From assembly GCA_030052745.1 (NCBI GenBank), contig JANBVO010000007.1, forward strand, positions 682,001-746,000: a stretch of DNA of 64,000 nt, written 5' to 3'. Origin of the DNA: Pleurostoma richardsiae. Its lineage: Eukaryota > Ascomycota > Sordariomycetes > Calosphaeriales > Pleurostomataceae. Positions within the stretch are counted from its first letter, which is position 1; each line of letters opens with the position of its first letter. The translations under genes and the position numbers were made by a program. Under the pieces are notes generated by a model. That model searched no databases. It was not told the DNA's origin and was given only the letters and a program-made list of their open reading frames with translations. Of this stretch, positions 36,681 through 49,674 are shown piece by piece.

Positions 36681-37026
36681 TGTAAAATATATTACCTTTT
36701 TAGGTTTAATAAAACTCTAAAACAGTCAAAACAACTCTAAAACACTAGAATAGGCTCCAGCCGAATTCTAGGTAATCTAAAACAACTATATCTATAAATA
36801 TTGAATTCCAAAACAACTAAACGTTCCGGAATAGAGATAACCGGTTTTATATTTCGGTAAGTAAGATATCCGGTTTCATATTTCGGTAAATAAAATATCC
36901 GGTTTTACAACTATTACAAATCCAAATTCAATAAGAATTATATATATCTAGAAGAAAGACTGTAGAATAGAGATAGTTAGAGAGTATCGTAATTTGAATC
37001 CATTTAACCCCTTACTTACTTTAACA
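36681..37026 (+). repeat. Solo Copia LTR inside element B
   Basis: 346 bp, TGTAAAATAT..TTTAACA, flanked by a perfect CTTAC duplication (36676-36680 and 37027-37031). It is nearly identical to the 5' LTR of the Copia element and little mutated. It arose by insertion of a Copia copy followed by LTR-LTR recombination. Confidence 0.9.
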
Positions 37027-37228
37027 CTTACTAATCGTTAAAACGAATAGTAATTCCGTCCGATAATTTCTTTAGATCGAGTAGTTAAATTAAACGTAAA
37101 GTACTAACGTTATTATAAATAAAGAAAACGTTAGAAATAATAAAAGTAAAAGTACCTTTACGTTAAACTCGATAAAAATATAAAAACTTTTAAGTTAATT
37201 CGGCTTTTTTAACTACTAACTTTCTTAT

Positions 37229-37471
37229 TATTACAATACTCCGGGTGCTCCCCTGAGGAGCACTTGGACCTGTCTCGCACGTAAGGCGCCAGGCTTGGCC
37301 TTATATAAGGCAGGCCTGGCAGATAGATATTTTAGATAGAAAATCAAGCTTTTACTATTATATTACCTAATATCCTAACTTAAACGTCATGCCTTAGTTT
37401 ATATAGACTCCTACGTAGTTAGTTATAACTACCTACGTATTAACTTAAGTAATAAGAACTAACTTATTATA
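37229..37471 (+). repeat. 5' LTR of A2
   Basis: 243 bp. Less mutated in its first 100 bases (CCGGGTGCTCC; GGCCTTATATAAGGC) than other family-A LTRs. Confidence 0.85.
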
Positions 37472-40400
37472 ATAAATAGTACCTACAACTAGTATCGAAC
37501 TAACCCCTTCTTTAGTTTCGTTACCCCGGAAGAGATAACTTTCTTATATTAGAACTAGTTATTATAGACGATTACATCGATAGTAATAACTTAGAGGACG
37601 TTAAGCGTAATAGTATTCGTTACTGAAATAATATTTAATATTATTATTATATAATCGGTTTAGTAACTATTATTTCTATAACGTTAACTCGTTTAATTAG
37701 TTAGTTAATAATTCGATAGACGTAATAACTTTTATAGTTAAACTTACGATTTAAATTAAATTACTAAATTATCGACTAAAAATAATAATAAGAACGTTAT
37801 TATTAACGAAGTAGTTAATAGTAATATTTACTAAATAACTATTTTATAATTACTTTATACTCGTAACTTATTAAATTTAAAGAAATCTACGTTTATATTT
37901 AAAATAATTAATAAGCAGTTAACGTTATAATTATTTCTAACGCCGACCGAATTAAATTTAAAATCGTAACCTCTTTATCGGTAAATCTAAAAGGAAATAA
38001 TTACTTATTTAAGGCTATAAAGAAATTAAAACGACTTCGAAACGTACTTTCTACGAAAAACGACGAGGAAATTAAATAAATTATTAAAGCCGCTTTAACT
38101 ACCTTTCGGCATTTTAAAAAACAAGAGCAAATCGAAAATCTACCGCCTAACCTTACAGAAGGACCCTTAAAGACCCTAAGAGAAATAATACTAGTAATAC
38201 GGACATTATTACCGACGTTAGGACCGATAACGTCGTAATTAAATCGAACGACTTACCTATTAAAAGGAACGTTAATCTTATTTTAATCCGAAGGAATAAA
38301 CGAAATAAAAGCATTAAATAATTAACGGAGTACGTTAAACCTTTCGAATTAATAATTATTTTTAATAACGGAAATTACTTTTTTATAAAACCCCTAACTA
38401 AATATTAAAGATTTAAACGATTAATTTCTATCCCTATAATAATTACCGATAATAAATAATAAAAACCGAACTTAAAGACTTAATGCCGAAGAAAAAGTTA
38501 ACGTTAATATAAACTTAACTACGGTACGTTTCTACGTTAAAGTTAATAAATCGTAACGATTAATCCGCTTAACAGATATCCCGGTATCGTTAAATTAACC
38601 GGTAGTTATAACGGATTTAATAATAGTTATAACGGTAATAATATAAAATTATAGGAATTTTATAAAAGAATTTAAAAAATAAAAATAAAATATTATAGTA
38701 ATAAATACGGTAACCGAATAACTAATTATAATAATATTAATAATAAACTTAGATAACTAAAAAATCTTCGACGTTAAACTATATTAATTTAACGTAAAAG
38801 AATAAAATAAGGAACTAGTTTTCGTCGACGGTAAAATTATTATCTTTTAAAACTTAATATTTTTTAAAAACGCCGTTAATAATACCGTTAAAAATAATAT
38901 TCGAAAAGTAAAGTTTATTAAAAAGTTAAATTTATTATTCCGTAGTAAAATTTAAATATAATACGTATAATTATTTTTATTCGTTAAGTAAAACTATTTA
39001 AAAGATAATTTTAATAATTAATTCGTTACTTTTTATAAACGATTCGGAATTTAACCGGCGGAATTTAAGTTCTAATTTAAAGAATACCGTTATATTTACG
39101 AAGATATTTATAACGACGTTAGTTTTTTTACGTTTACGTACGAATACTTTTAATATATTCGAGCTTAAGACGATACTACTAACTAATAATTTATCTTTCG
39201 ATTTCGAAGTTAAATATACGTAGAATTAAAAAAATATTTACTCGAATTATAGTTAAACGTATTAATTTCGGAATATCTCTTTAATAAAGAAGTATAGTAA
39301 CACGTATTTTGAGAAAAATATTTCGAAAAAAAAACCTTTAACGTATTTAGTTTTAAAAATAAATGTTACGTTAACGTTATCGAATACGTATTCGAAGATA
39401 ATTTTAACAATAAAAAAATTAACGTTAACTAAAATAAAAATTAATATAATTATAACGAACGAAGTAAATTCGTTAAGAACTTAATTAACCGTTACGAATA
39501 TTCGATTAAAATTAATTATTAATAACGCGATTAAAACGATAAAAATAATTAACGTAACGAGAACTATAATAATTAATAAAGTAACTTTAAACGTTATAGT
39601 TATAATTAATCGGAATATAACGACCGTTTTATAAAATAAAATAACTACTTTAAAAGACGTCTTATATATTAAAAACGTTAATACGGTAAATATAGTACGT
39701 TCGTTAGACGTAAACGAGATTACGTTTACTATAACGAAACGTTCGTCTAAGAAAGCGATAAAAACGTTTAAAAACGTATAAACTAACTACGTAAGGACGG
39801 TTATATCTATATTAGCCGAGGAGAGATTTTATTTAACGACGTAAAAAACGAAGAAAACGAAGAAGTAAGATATTTCAAAGTCGAAGTCGTTTATTTCGTA
39901 AATTTTAGAAATAGGCGTAAGATTTCTCGTTAAGAAAAGCGTAATTAAAGTAAAATTAAATTATAAACGTATTAAACGTACTATATCGAATTCTACTTTT
40001 AGAATATTTTATTCGATTATATTTTATAATAAAAATCTTGTAAATAATTATTACAACCGAAGAAACCGATAAGTTAAACGAAATAGAAGTTTAATATGAT
40101 ATTAGAAGCGTCCGTAATGATATTAAGTACGTTAAACTAGTTTATAATTTAAGTTATTAAATTAATAAAGATGTAAAATAACTATAACTTTATTCGTAAC
40201 GCGGAAGGCGAAACGAATTTCGTAATATTTAAATTATATTTCGAAATAGATTAAGTTATCAAAGTTAATATTAAACTTAACGGTAATTTTTAAAACTTTA
40301 ATAAACGAACGTACTTAAAGATCGTTATTAAAAATAACTTTAAAGCTTTTAAAGTCGAAATTTACGGAGATACTAGATATAGTACTATTTTAATTAACTA

Positions 40401-43400
40401 GTAGTAAGTTAAAGATTTCGTTAAAAACGTTAAATAAAATAAAGGACTAAGAAAACTAGTTAAAAGTATCGACTTTTATACGTTTATTGAGGATACGGTA
40501 GAATTTAACTTTTATATTTTTAGTATCTTAAACGGTTAATAGGTTAATAGTTATATATATGTTAAAATAAACGTTATTAATAATTTAGGATTAAAAATAC
40601 TACTAGGTATTAACTTTCTTTACGATTATAACGTTAAAATTAATATAATTAAAAGCATTTATATACTTCGATCGTTATATAATATAACGATAAAAGGCAA
40701 TGTATTTAAAAAGAATACCTCGAAGGAAATCCGTTGTTATATTAAAGTTGTTAATATTATTATTATTCCTTTAAAAAGCGAAGCTTTTATTATTATTTAA
40801 TATATTAATTTTTTAAAACTATTAGAAAAGGAAATAAAAAGACCGATATTGTATTATTTCGAACTAGTTTACTTTCTCGTAATCGATATTACGATTAATT
40901 ACCTAGTATTTAAAACGATTATAGTATAGAATAAAACGGATAAATTATAGAAGATCTGTCGGAATGAAATATTTAACCGAATATACGAATATTAAAGTAA
41001 CGAATAAGTTATACTTTACGAATAAAGCGAGATTTAAGAACTTTTCGGTAAAGAAGATATTATACGTAAAGAGTTCGCGTTATATTTAAAAGAACTTAAC
41101 GTTAACTACGTTGAGGAAGATTATAGTTAAAAGTAAATAAAGAAAACGGAAGTTCTACCCGAAAATACGTTAGATTTATTTATTTTATCGTATAGTTTAA
41201 CTAAGCTCGATTATTTAAAAGTTATTAAGTTAACTATAAGAGTAAGTATTTATAATTCGAACTTTTTATTTACGAATAAGATTAGGAGTTTACTAGATAA
41301 ATATAACGTTTTCTACTATAAAAGTATCGTACCGATACTAAAAGAATTTAAAATACGTATCGATTTAGTTAATAGATAGTAATAATAGTTTAAAGTAATT
41401 TAAGTATACTTATTAGGATTTAAAGATTACGTTTTCCTTAATGAAACTTACGATAAGTTTTACGTTTAAAGTTAAATAGAATTTTAATACGAGTTAACGT
41501 TTATCGTATATTTAGTTTTTATAGTATAGCGAACGATTGGAACTAAAGAAAAAAGTCGCGTTATAATTAACTTCCGACTGTTTAATTATATTATAGTATT
41601 AGATATATATCCTTTATTAAATTAAAACGATATTATTAACGGTATAGTAAGTAAAAAGTACTACGTTGTTTTTAACGCTATAGGATTTTTCTTTTAATTA
41701 CTAGTCTACTGTAATTACCGTAATTATATAGTCGTTATTAGTCTTCGAAGATTCGAAAGGTTTAACGTAATCTTTATAAGATTTAAGAACTTATCCGTTT
41801 ATATATAATATTTTATAAATTAGATTTTCTTCTTTTATCGATATTTTATTCGTATTTATATTGACGACATCGTTGTCGTTAGTGATTTCGAAGAAGAATA
41901 TTTTAAATATTTAGTTATAATGATAAAAGTATTCGAAGAAAACCGAGTCTATATTTCGGTAAAAAAATCTTTCGTAAACTACTTAGCCGTAAAACTTCTT
42001 AGGTATATAGTTAATAGTAATAGTATCGTAAAAATAAAAGACCGAATAGTAGCTTTTAAGAAGATTAAATTCCTGGATAATCTTATTAATTTAAAAATGT
42101 ATTTTAGTATAGCTAGTTAGTTTAGAAAAAGTATTAACTAGTTCGACGTTAAGGTTAAATCGTTTTAAAATTAGAAAATAGTATTTCTAACCGTTACGAA
42201 AGAAGTAAAGGTTATATTAGAAAGAAAGTTAAAGTTAATACGATAAGTTTATATATTAAAAGTGACGTTCGTATTAATAGTTAAAAAGATAGAATCTTTC
42301 TAAGTTTTATAGGATGATTTATATAAGAAGAACTTCTTATATTATTACGACTTAAAGTAACTGTTATTTTTTAAAGTTAACGTTTATAAGCGCGCTTTTA
42401 ACTTATTTATCTTCTAACTTAATTAATTATAAATAGAAGGCTAGATTTTAAGTAAAGATATATTTATAAATTATATTAAGTTAATTTTATTTATATCTAA
42501 GTTAATTATAACGGTTTAAAAGAAATACAAATCGACGGAAGCCGAAGTTATAAAAATAGTATAAACTTATAGGAAGTTACGAAAATTAATTTAGTTAAAC
42601 CGGTACTTTATTAATATTCTTACTAATTACGTCTTAATTAAAAGGATCGTAATGTATACTTCGTTAAATATAATAAACTTTAATAAGACGAACTTAAAGC
42701 TCGTTAATGCGGTTAATTATTTATTATAGTTTAACTTATAAATCTTTTATATTCCTAGTAAGTTAAATATCGTTCCCGATGTTTTATCTAGACTATTAAC
42801 GTTTATAAAGGACTTAAATAAGTTATAAAGCGATAAAACTGACGAACTAAACGATATTATAACCGGTATATAGGCTAAAAGTAATAATTTCGCGTTATAT
42901 ATAGAAGAAACGTCGATCGAACCGATTTTATATTCCGATTTTAAAAGCCGTATTATCGACGGATATTATAGAAATAAGAAATACGGAAAAATTATCCGAA
43001 GGCTTTAAGATTACATTAACTACGTTAAGACGGGCGAATTAGATTTTAAGTTTAATATCTTGAGGTAGAAACGACGAAAAAAACCTTTTCTTCTATACGG
43101 ATTATTCGAAATAACGGATAATTTTTTTTATTATATCGATTACTTTAGTAGAAAAAGATTTTATATTTTCGTAAACTATGTTCCGAAATTTTTTGAATTA
43201 ATTTACGATTATAAATATTATTTTAGTATTAATAAAATAATAGTTGATTTTAATAACGTTATGTTTAATAAAAAAACTTAAAAAGTCCGTAAATAAGTAT
43301 AATTTTACGAAATTTACTATTAGAATTAAATAAATAGAAGTTTATTACCGGGAAAAATAACGTTAATTAAAGTTCTACTGTAGTTATTCTATACGATAAT

Positions 43401-44899
43401 AATAGATTTTATAACGTAGTTATTAAAAGTATAAATAAAAAATACCTTTTAAGTATTATTAAGATATTACGTTTTAAATATAATTTATATAATAACGTAT
43501 AAATCTAATAAGAAAACGTTATTTATAACAGATTATTCGATATATAAGGCGAAAAATTAAGTAATTATAATTATTAAAACGTTAAAAGTAGTTAACTAAA
43601 GTATATCGAAGTACGTTATTTTAAATAAAAACTCGAAGTTTACTTTTAAAATATAACAAGTTATATTTACCGCCTTTAACGTTAAGTTTTTTTTCTTTAC
43701 GGTATATTACTTTTAAACGGATAAGTAGTTAGAACGTATAAATTAAACGGTAGAAATAACTATCTATTATTATATCGTAATAAGTTTAAACGTATTATAA
43801 TGTAACTTATTATTAACGTTTTAATATTATATTAATAATATTATAACCGTTACGATTAACCGGTTACCGAACGAGCTAGTTTATAATTTTAAACTTAAGA
43901 TAGTACTAAATATACTTATTGAATTATATAACGAGCTAGTTAACGAAGACGTTCTTAAAGTAATACGCGTTAGTTATTAATAGGAAGTTATAGTTTTAAT
44001 AAATATCGCCGTAGCCGTTATTAAATAATAATATAATAATAAGTATAGTCTTATTTCTTATAAAATTAAAAATACGGTTTATTTCTACTTAAATAAAAGT
44101 TATAATCTATCTGGTAAACTTTATACTAAATAGTCCGACTAACGTACCGGCTTTTTTAAAGTAATAGATAAGAAAAGTTTATTAACATACGAACTGGATT
44201 TCCTTATATATTAACGAGTTTACTTTATCGTTTTAGTAGTTTAGTTTTATAAGTTAAAATAAAGTGAAGATCTTTTTAACCGAAACCGTAGAAAACCATT
44301 AGAAGTTATTATAAACAATACGAATAACTATAAAATAAATAAAATCGTAAAGACTAAAATTATTTAGAAAAGAAATAACCTTATAATATAATACTTTATT
44401 AAATAAAAAGGCGGAGAAGCAAAGAATAATACTTAAGAGACTAAAGCCGCCTTATTATATTATAATAGGAAAACCGTCGAGAATTATAATACGGTTAGTC
44501 TTATTATCGACTAGGATAAGGAATATAAAGCTAAAAGTATTGCTTACTCCGAATATAAACTCGTCGATAAGATCTTAAAGTCAAATATCGAGATCGTTTT
44601 TCTATACGTTAATTATATTAAGAAGATTAACTAAACGCGTTAAAAAACTACTACGCTTCCCGTTTAATATAAAGGAAATAATACGAACAGTTAAACTATT
44701 TATTAACGATCGTTGATTTTTTTCTATTGTTTTCTTTTTATTAATTTAAATAGCGGTAAAGTTAAATAAAACGAAAAATAGATAAAACGTTCTTCGTAAA
44801 TAATTCTTTATTTATTAGGTTAAAATTATAGGACCTTTTATTTTTTATCCGATATTTAGTATTTATTTAAAAAAGTAAGTTAATCTGATAATTTCTTTA

Positions 44900-47450
44900 T
44901 TTTAAAATCTTAATACTTTTATAAATTCTTCCTTTTAATAATTTAGTTAAAATTATTTTTCCCGAAAAACTTAATATTTTCTAAACGGTAACGATATACC
45001 CGTTAAACTTAATAGCGTATTCGATAAGTATTATATTTAAAGATACGAAAAACCTCCTTAATAACGCGTCCGTTAACTTTACCGTTACGCTTGCTAAGTA
45101 TAATAAGATTCGACGTAGTATATAAATTAGAACTTATATATAAGAAACTTTTTATAAGTTCTTATTAATCCTCGAAATTTCGAGAACTCGTATTATTACT
45201 TCGAAAAGATATATGTCGAACTAGATAAGTTAAACGAAAAGTACGGTAGGTTAATTAAAGAACTCGAGGATAATATAGGGAAACTTAAAAATCTACGAAA
45301 AGAAATCGATATTGTTAAGGGCTACGAGAAATAAGTAGTAGTAATGGAGTTGTTAAACGAAATTAATAAACGAATAAAAGCTAGAAAGATCGTAGAAATC
45401 ATTATAATTATTCTTGCTAAGGAGAAATTAGAAGAAGTTTAAAAGGAATAATTAGCTAGTAAATCTAGCGAATCGATTTTTATTATTACCTTCGAAAATA
45501 CTTCATTACGTATTATAAATACTAATAAGATCGAATAATATAACGAAAAAGTAGATAACTTAATTTAGTTTTATTAGATTATAGATAAGAAGTTTAATAT
45601 TAGTTTCCGATATAAGCCGTATACGAACTTATAGGTTATTTTTAATTATTTATAGGCTAGGAACGGTAAGTATAAAGTTAATAATGTTATCGTTAATTTT
45701 AAATATATTACTTTACGAAAAATAATAACGATAGTAAATTCTAATACTGTTACTACTTACGTAGTAATAAATAAAGACTACGTTATAATTAATAATTAGT
45801 TTAATATTCTTACCGAGGAAAACGAAGATCTTATCTAGCTTATTTCCTTATAAAATAAATAAAGGAAAGACGGAAAGATCGCGATTTACATCTTTAAATA
45901 TAACTAATTAATCGTTAAAGTTCCCGAATAATACAGTACGAGTCCATACGATAATACTTTTTCTTAAATTTTAAAAGCGAAATAGATTCAAGGATTTTTT
46001 ACTTCCTAACGTAAATAGAAATTTAACTTTATCGACGAGTTAGTTAATAACGCTACGTTAAAAAAACTAGAAATCGGATTCTTAGCTAACGACGTAGCGG
46101 TAATCTAAGCTATTATAAAAAAGTACTTTATTACTAAGACTAGTAGCGTTTCGAATAACTTTACGCGATTATTTAAAGAAATCGATATTTACGAAGTCGA
46201 TAGTATATTATAGTTTCGAAGTATTAACGTTAGCGACGACGACGTTAAAAATAACGATAAAGACGATAATAAAGACGAAGAGGAAGATAAAAGCGATAAC
46301 GAAAATGAAGATAGTATCGATAGGAACGATAGAGTAAATAAACGTAGTTTAAAATTAAACCGTCTTACGATCGATAATAAAAACGTTAGTAAATTTAAGC
46401 CGTGTAGTTTAAAGGTTAAACTAGAGAAAAAAGCCGACGGTAAAGAAAAATCTTACGATAAAGAAAACGTTATAAAGGAGGTATATGTTGAGATTAACGA
46501 TAATACCGTTTTATTTAATTACGTTTTTAACGAGATCGATTTTTTTTATAAAAAATATATTTCGGGTAAAATATATATTTAAAATAATATAGTTTATTAT
46601 ATTAAAGATAACTTCGTTAAAGTTATAGTTACTTATTAAGAGAATAAAATCTACGACTAATATTTCCTTATTAAGACGACGGTTCTCGTATTTTAATATT
46701 ATAACGTAAAATATAACTTTAACGAAAGGATTAACGGAACATTAATTAAGTTAGGACGTTTAAATTCCGTTTAAGTTACCCCGATCTAAACTACTTTTAA
46801 CGTAATAACGGTATAGCCGAATATTAGTTATAATATAGTAATAAAATATATAATCGTTAATATAGTAAAAATAATTAAAGCGTTATAAGATAAAGTAATT
46901 TCTACCGAAAAGAAAACTAAAAATACGAAGAATAAAGTTAAACGTTTCGAAAAAAATCTTAACGATTAAAAGGGTTTCTCGAAGAGGTACCTAGTAAGAT
47001 TCGACGGCGAAGTTAAGATAATTAACGAAAACGTCGTTTATTTTAATAAGAAAGTTACGAAGTTTAATTTTATCTACGATAATAACGCGTAAAGTTTATA
47101 AATATAAGTTAAGATTGTAGATAAGATACGCGATATAATCGAAAACATTAGTAGAATAATAATACGCCTTAATAAAATAGAAGCCGAGATCCGTACCCTT
47201 CGAAAAGACGTTAACGAAGTTACCCTTATAATTAAATAAGCGCCTAAGCTAAAACCGAAGCTATCGGTAGGAGGTATTGGTTTTATAATATTAACTCCTA
47301 GTACTTCCGCTTTAATAGTAAAACGTAGTCTTTCGAAGGATAGCCCTAATAAGTATAGAAGTAAGAAAAAGAGAGTTAAGCTCGATTATTAATTAATAAG
47401 CTTTAGTAAGGAACTATAGAATTAATAGGAAGAAAGAAATATAATATAAA
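44900..47450 (+). other. Third coding-like region of element A2
   Basis: Downstream of integrase and before the 3' LTR there is about 2.5 kb of sequence with coding-like texture in the element's sense direction. It has a heptad-like, Lys/Glu/Leu-rich (coiled-coil-like) stretch near 45200-45330, a very acidic Asp/Glu/Lys stretch near 46230-46330, a second charged helical part near 47100-47230 and a basic cluster (KYRSKKKR) near 47350. It has no gag or pol motif. It is mutated and broken like the rest of the element. Whether it is an accessory element gene or captured sequence is open. Confidence 0.5.
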
Positions 47451-47521
47451 ATAAACAGGGTAGGGATTTCGTTAGATTAAATAATTAGGACGTTATTTTT
47501 CTTTTTATTTAGATAAGGGTA

Positions 47522-47763
47522 TGTTATAATATTCCGGGTACTCCCTTAAAAAGTACTTAGACCTATCTTGTACGTAAGGCGTTAGGCCTAGCCTTATATA
47601 AGGCAGGCCTAGTAGATAAATATCCTAGATAGAAATTAAGCTTTTACTACTATATTACTTAATATCTTAACTTAAATGTTATACTTTAATCTATACAGAC
47701 TCCTACGTAGTTAGTTATAACTGCTTACGTACTAACTTAAGCAATAAGAACTAACTTATTATA
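47522..47763 (+). repeat. 3' LTR of A2
   Basis: 242 bp, starts TGTTATAATATTCC and ends ACTTATTATA. It differs from the 5' LTR mostly by C/T and G/A changes. Confidence 0.85.
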
Positions 47764-48883
47764 GTATTTATTTAGTTCTTAAAACGGTTACGTTCTTCGC
47801 GTAAATCTTCTAGTTATACTATTAAGACGAATAAGTTTTTAAACTAATTTTAAAGTTAAATATATTTCTTTTAAAAATTTACGAACTAAATAAATAAATT
47901 AACGATTAAATTAACTTAAACTTCTTCTTAAATTAAAGTTTCCAATCGGTCTTGATAAGTTTATATTTCCTTTAGTTTTCAAATATAATAAACTAAAAAT
48001 ATAATATTTTCACTTATAACATTAGTAAGTTATTTAAACTCGTAAACCTATATTAAGCCGACGTTACGTTATATTACTAGGATTTATATCTCGGATATAA
48101 ACTCCTCGAAGCAAACATTTACTATAATAGTAATTTACTTACTATTAATATAAACTCGGAGGTAACGTTAGTTAAAACTAAACTTAGTAAGAAAAAAAAG
48201 TCAAAATTAAACGAAACCGACGTCGATAACCGCGTCTATACGTTTAATAAAATTATTATAAAGGATATCGTTAGTAAAATAATTAATTAAAATAAAATAT
48301 TCAACTACGTCGTCGAACGGCTTAAAAAAACCGTTCGCCGAAATATAAACTTAAAAATAATAAACTTACGTTTATTTTTCTACTTAAGTAGTTAAACGGA
48401 TACGGTAAACAGAGACCGATATATTATATTCCCGTAAATAATAAGTCGAAATACGAACCGGAGCCGAAAAACTACTAACTTCGTCGAAAATAAAGTCTTT
48501 ACCTTTTAAAGATAAAAAACAACTTCTAATTATATCGTCGTCGTTTAAATCGTTAAAGCTACTAAAGTAGTTTTCGTACTCGCTCTCTCCTAAATCACTA
48601 TAATTTACCGAAAGGTAAGGAATAAAAAAATCTCAAAGTAATAAATCGCTCACTTAACGTACTATCCAATCGAAATAAACCGTCAATCGATTAATAAAAC
48701 TTAAAATAAAACTAGGGCGTTATCCTACCAATAACGTAGTAAAAAGTCTATAGGTATAAGTACTAACGTTACGTCTACTTTCGGAGGAAATTATTCCACG
48801 TACTGCCGTATACGTTAATTAATTGAACGTTAGGAGTATTAATTCGCGAGGCCTTTCTAAGCTAAAAGATGAACTTCTAGTAA

Positions 48884-49089
48884 TATTATAGCGAAGTTAA
48901 TTGAACTAAGACAGGCCGCAATAACGTACTTTATTAATTAAAATTAGAAGTTGAAGGAGAAGAAGAAAGGAAAGAAAATTCGGGCCTGTAACCTTACAGG
49001 GAAAAGAGCGTAGCTGGGATGTAGTTACATAACTATGTACGTGACATATCACGTGATAGTCGGTACTTATGTTACGCCGTACCGTAATA
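48884..49089 (-). repeat. 5' LTR of element B
   Basis: 206 bp partner of 31423-31628, followed by the second TAAAA duplication at 49090-49094. Confidence 0.85.
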
Positions 49090-49094
49090 TAAAA

Positions 49095-49380
49095 ACTATT
49101 ACGTCTATCGAATTATTAATTAATTGAATAAACGAGTTAACGTTATAGAAATAATAATTACTAAGCTAGTTATATAATAATAATATTAAATATTATCTTA
49201 GTAACGAATACTATTACGTTTAACGTCCTTTAAGTTATTACTATTGATATAATCGTCTATAATAATTAGTTCTAATATAAGAAGATTATTTTCTTTAAAA
49301 CAATAAAACTAAAGAAAAAATTAATTCGATATTAGTTATAAATACTACTTATTATAATAAATTAATACGTAAGTAGTTAA
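49095..49380 (-). mobile_element. Gypsy family A, copy A3, second piece (internal start and inner LTR end)
   Basis: Continues the A3 internal region interrupted at 31422 and reaches the inner end of the A3 5' LTR at about 49353. The LTR is then split by element C after GTTAA. Confidence 0.8.
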
Positions 49381-49674
49381 TATAAAAAGGACGCTAGGAA
49401 AGTAACACCTAGCCCGTTCATATAAAAAGAAAGCCTAGGCTGTAATAACTCAAGCCTAGACAAAGCACCTAACTAAACATATGCTTAAGCACGTGCGGAA
49501 TGCCGTAACTAGCCGGGCTCCTTTTAGGGCCCGGGGCTCGTATAGGCTCCTTTTAAAGCCGTTTGCCGGGTATTCGGAAAATAACCGGTAAATTAAAGTT
49601 TCATAACTAAGAATATACTACCCTTTATGTTATATCTCCCTTCTTTACTTTATAAATATACCGATCCCCTTATA
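49381..49674 (+). repeat. 5' LTR of element C
   Basis: 294 bp, GC-richer than its surroundings (GCCGGGCTCC..AGGGCCCGGGGC), with the start TG mutated to TA. Confidence 0.87.

Larger units (their letters stand above)
37229..47763 (+). mobile_element. Gypsy family A, full-length copy A2 with an extra coding-like region
   Basis: Fossil Ty3/Gypsy element of about 10.5 kb nested inside element B. LTRs are 37229-37471 (243 bp) and 47522-47763 (242 bp). Gag-like sequence lies at about 37.6-40.4 kb, the protease region at about 40.5-40.8 kb, reverse transcriptase at about 41.2-42.1 kb with YIDD at 41857-41868, RNase H at about 42.2-42.8 kb and integrase at about 43.0-44.6 kb. A third coding-like region follows at about 44.9-47.4 kb. 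No exact target-site duplication was seen. Heavily RIP-mutated, with many breaks. Confidence 0.85.
31423..49089 (-). mobile_element. Gypsy element B, full length, carrying two nested insertions
   Basis: Fossil Ty3/Gypsy element on the minus strand. Both LTRs are 206 bp (3' LTR 31423-31628, 5' LTR 48884-49089) and begin TGTTACGG in element orientation. Flanks carry a perfect 5-bp duplication TAAAA (31418-31422 and 49090-49094). Its own sequence is 31423-36680, 37032-37228 and 47764-49089, about 6.8 kb after removing the solo LTR and element A2. The reverse transcriptase motif YIDD lies at about 34400-34430 on the minus strand. It inserted into copy A3. Heavily RIP-mutated, with many breaks. 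Confidence 0.87.

Noticed and set aside
41920-42120. Open frame of 66 codons
   Set aside because: It belongs to the reverse transcriptase region of Gypsy copy A2.
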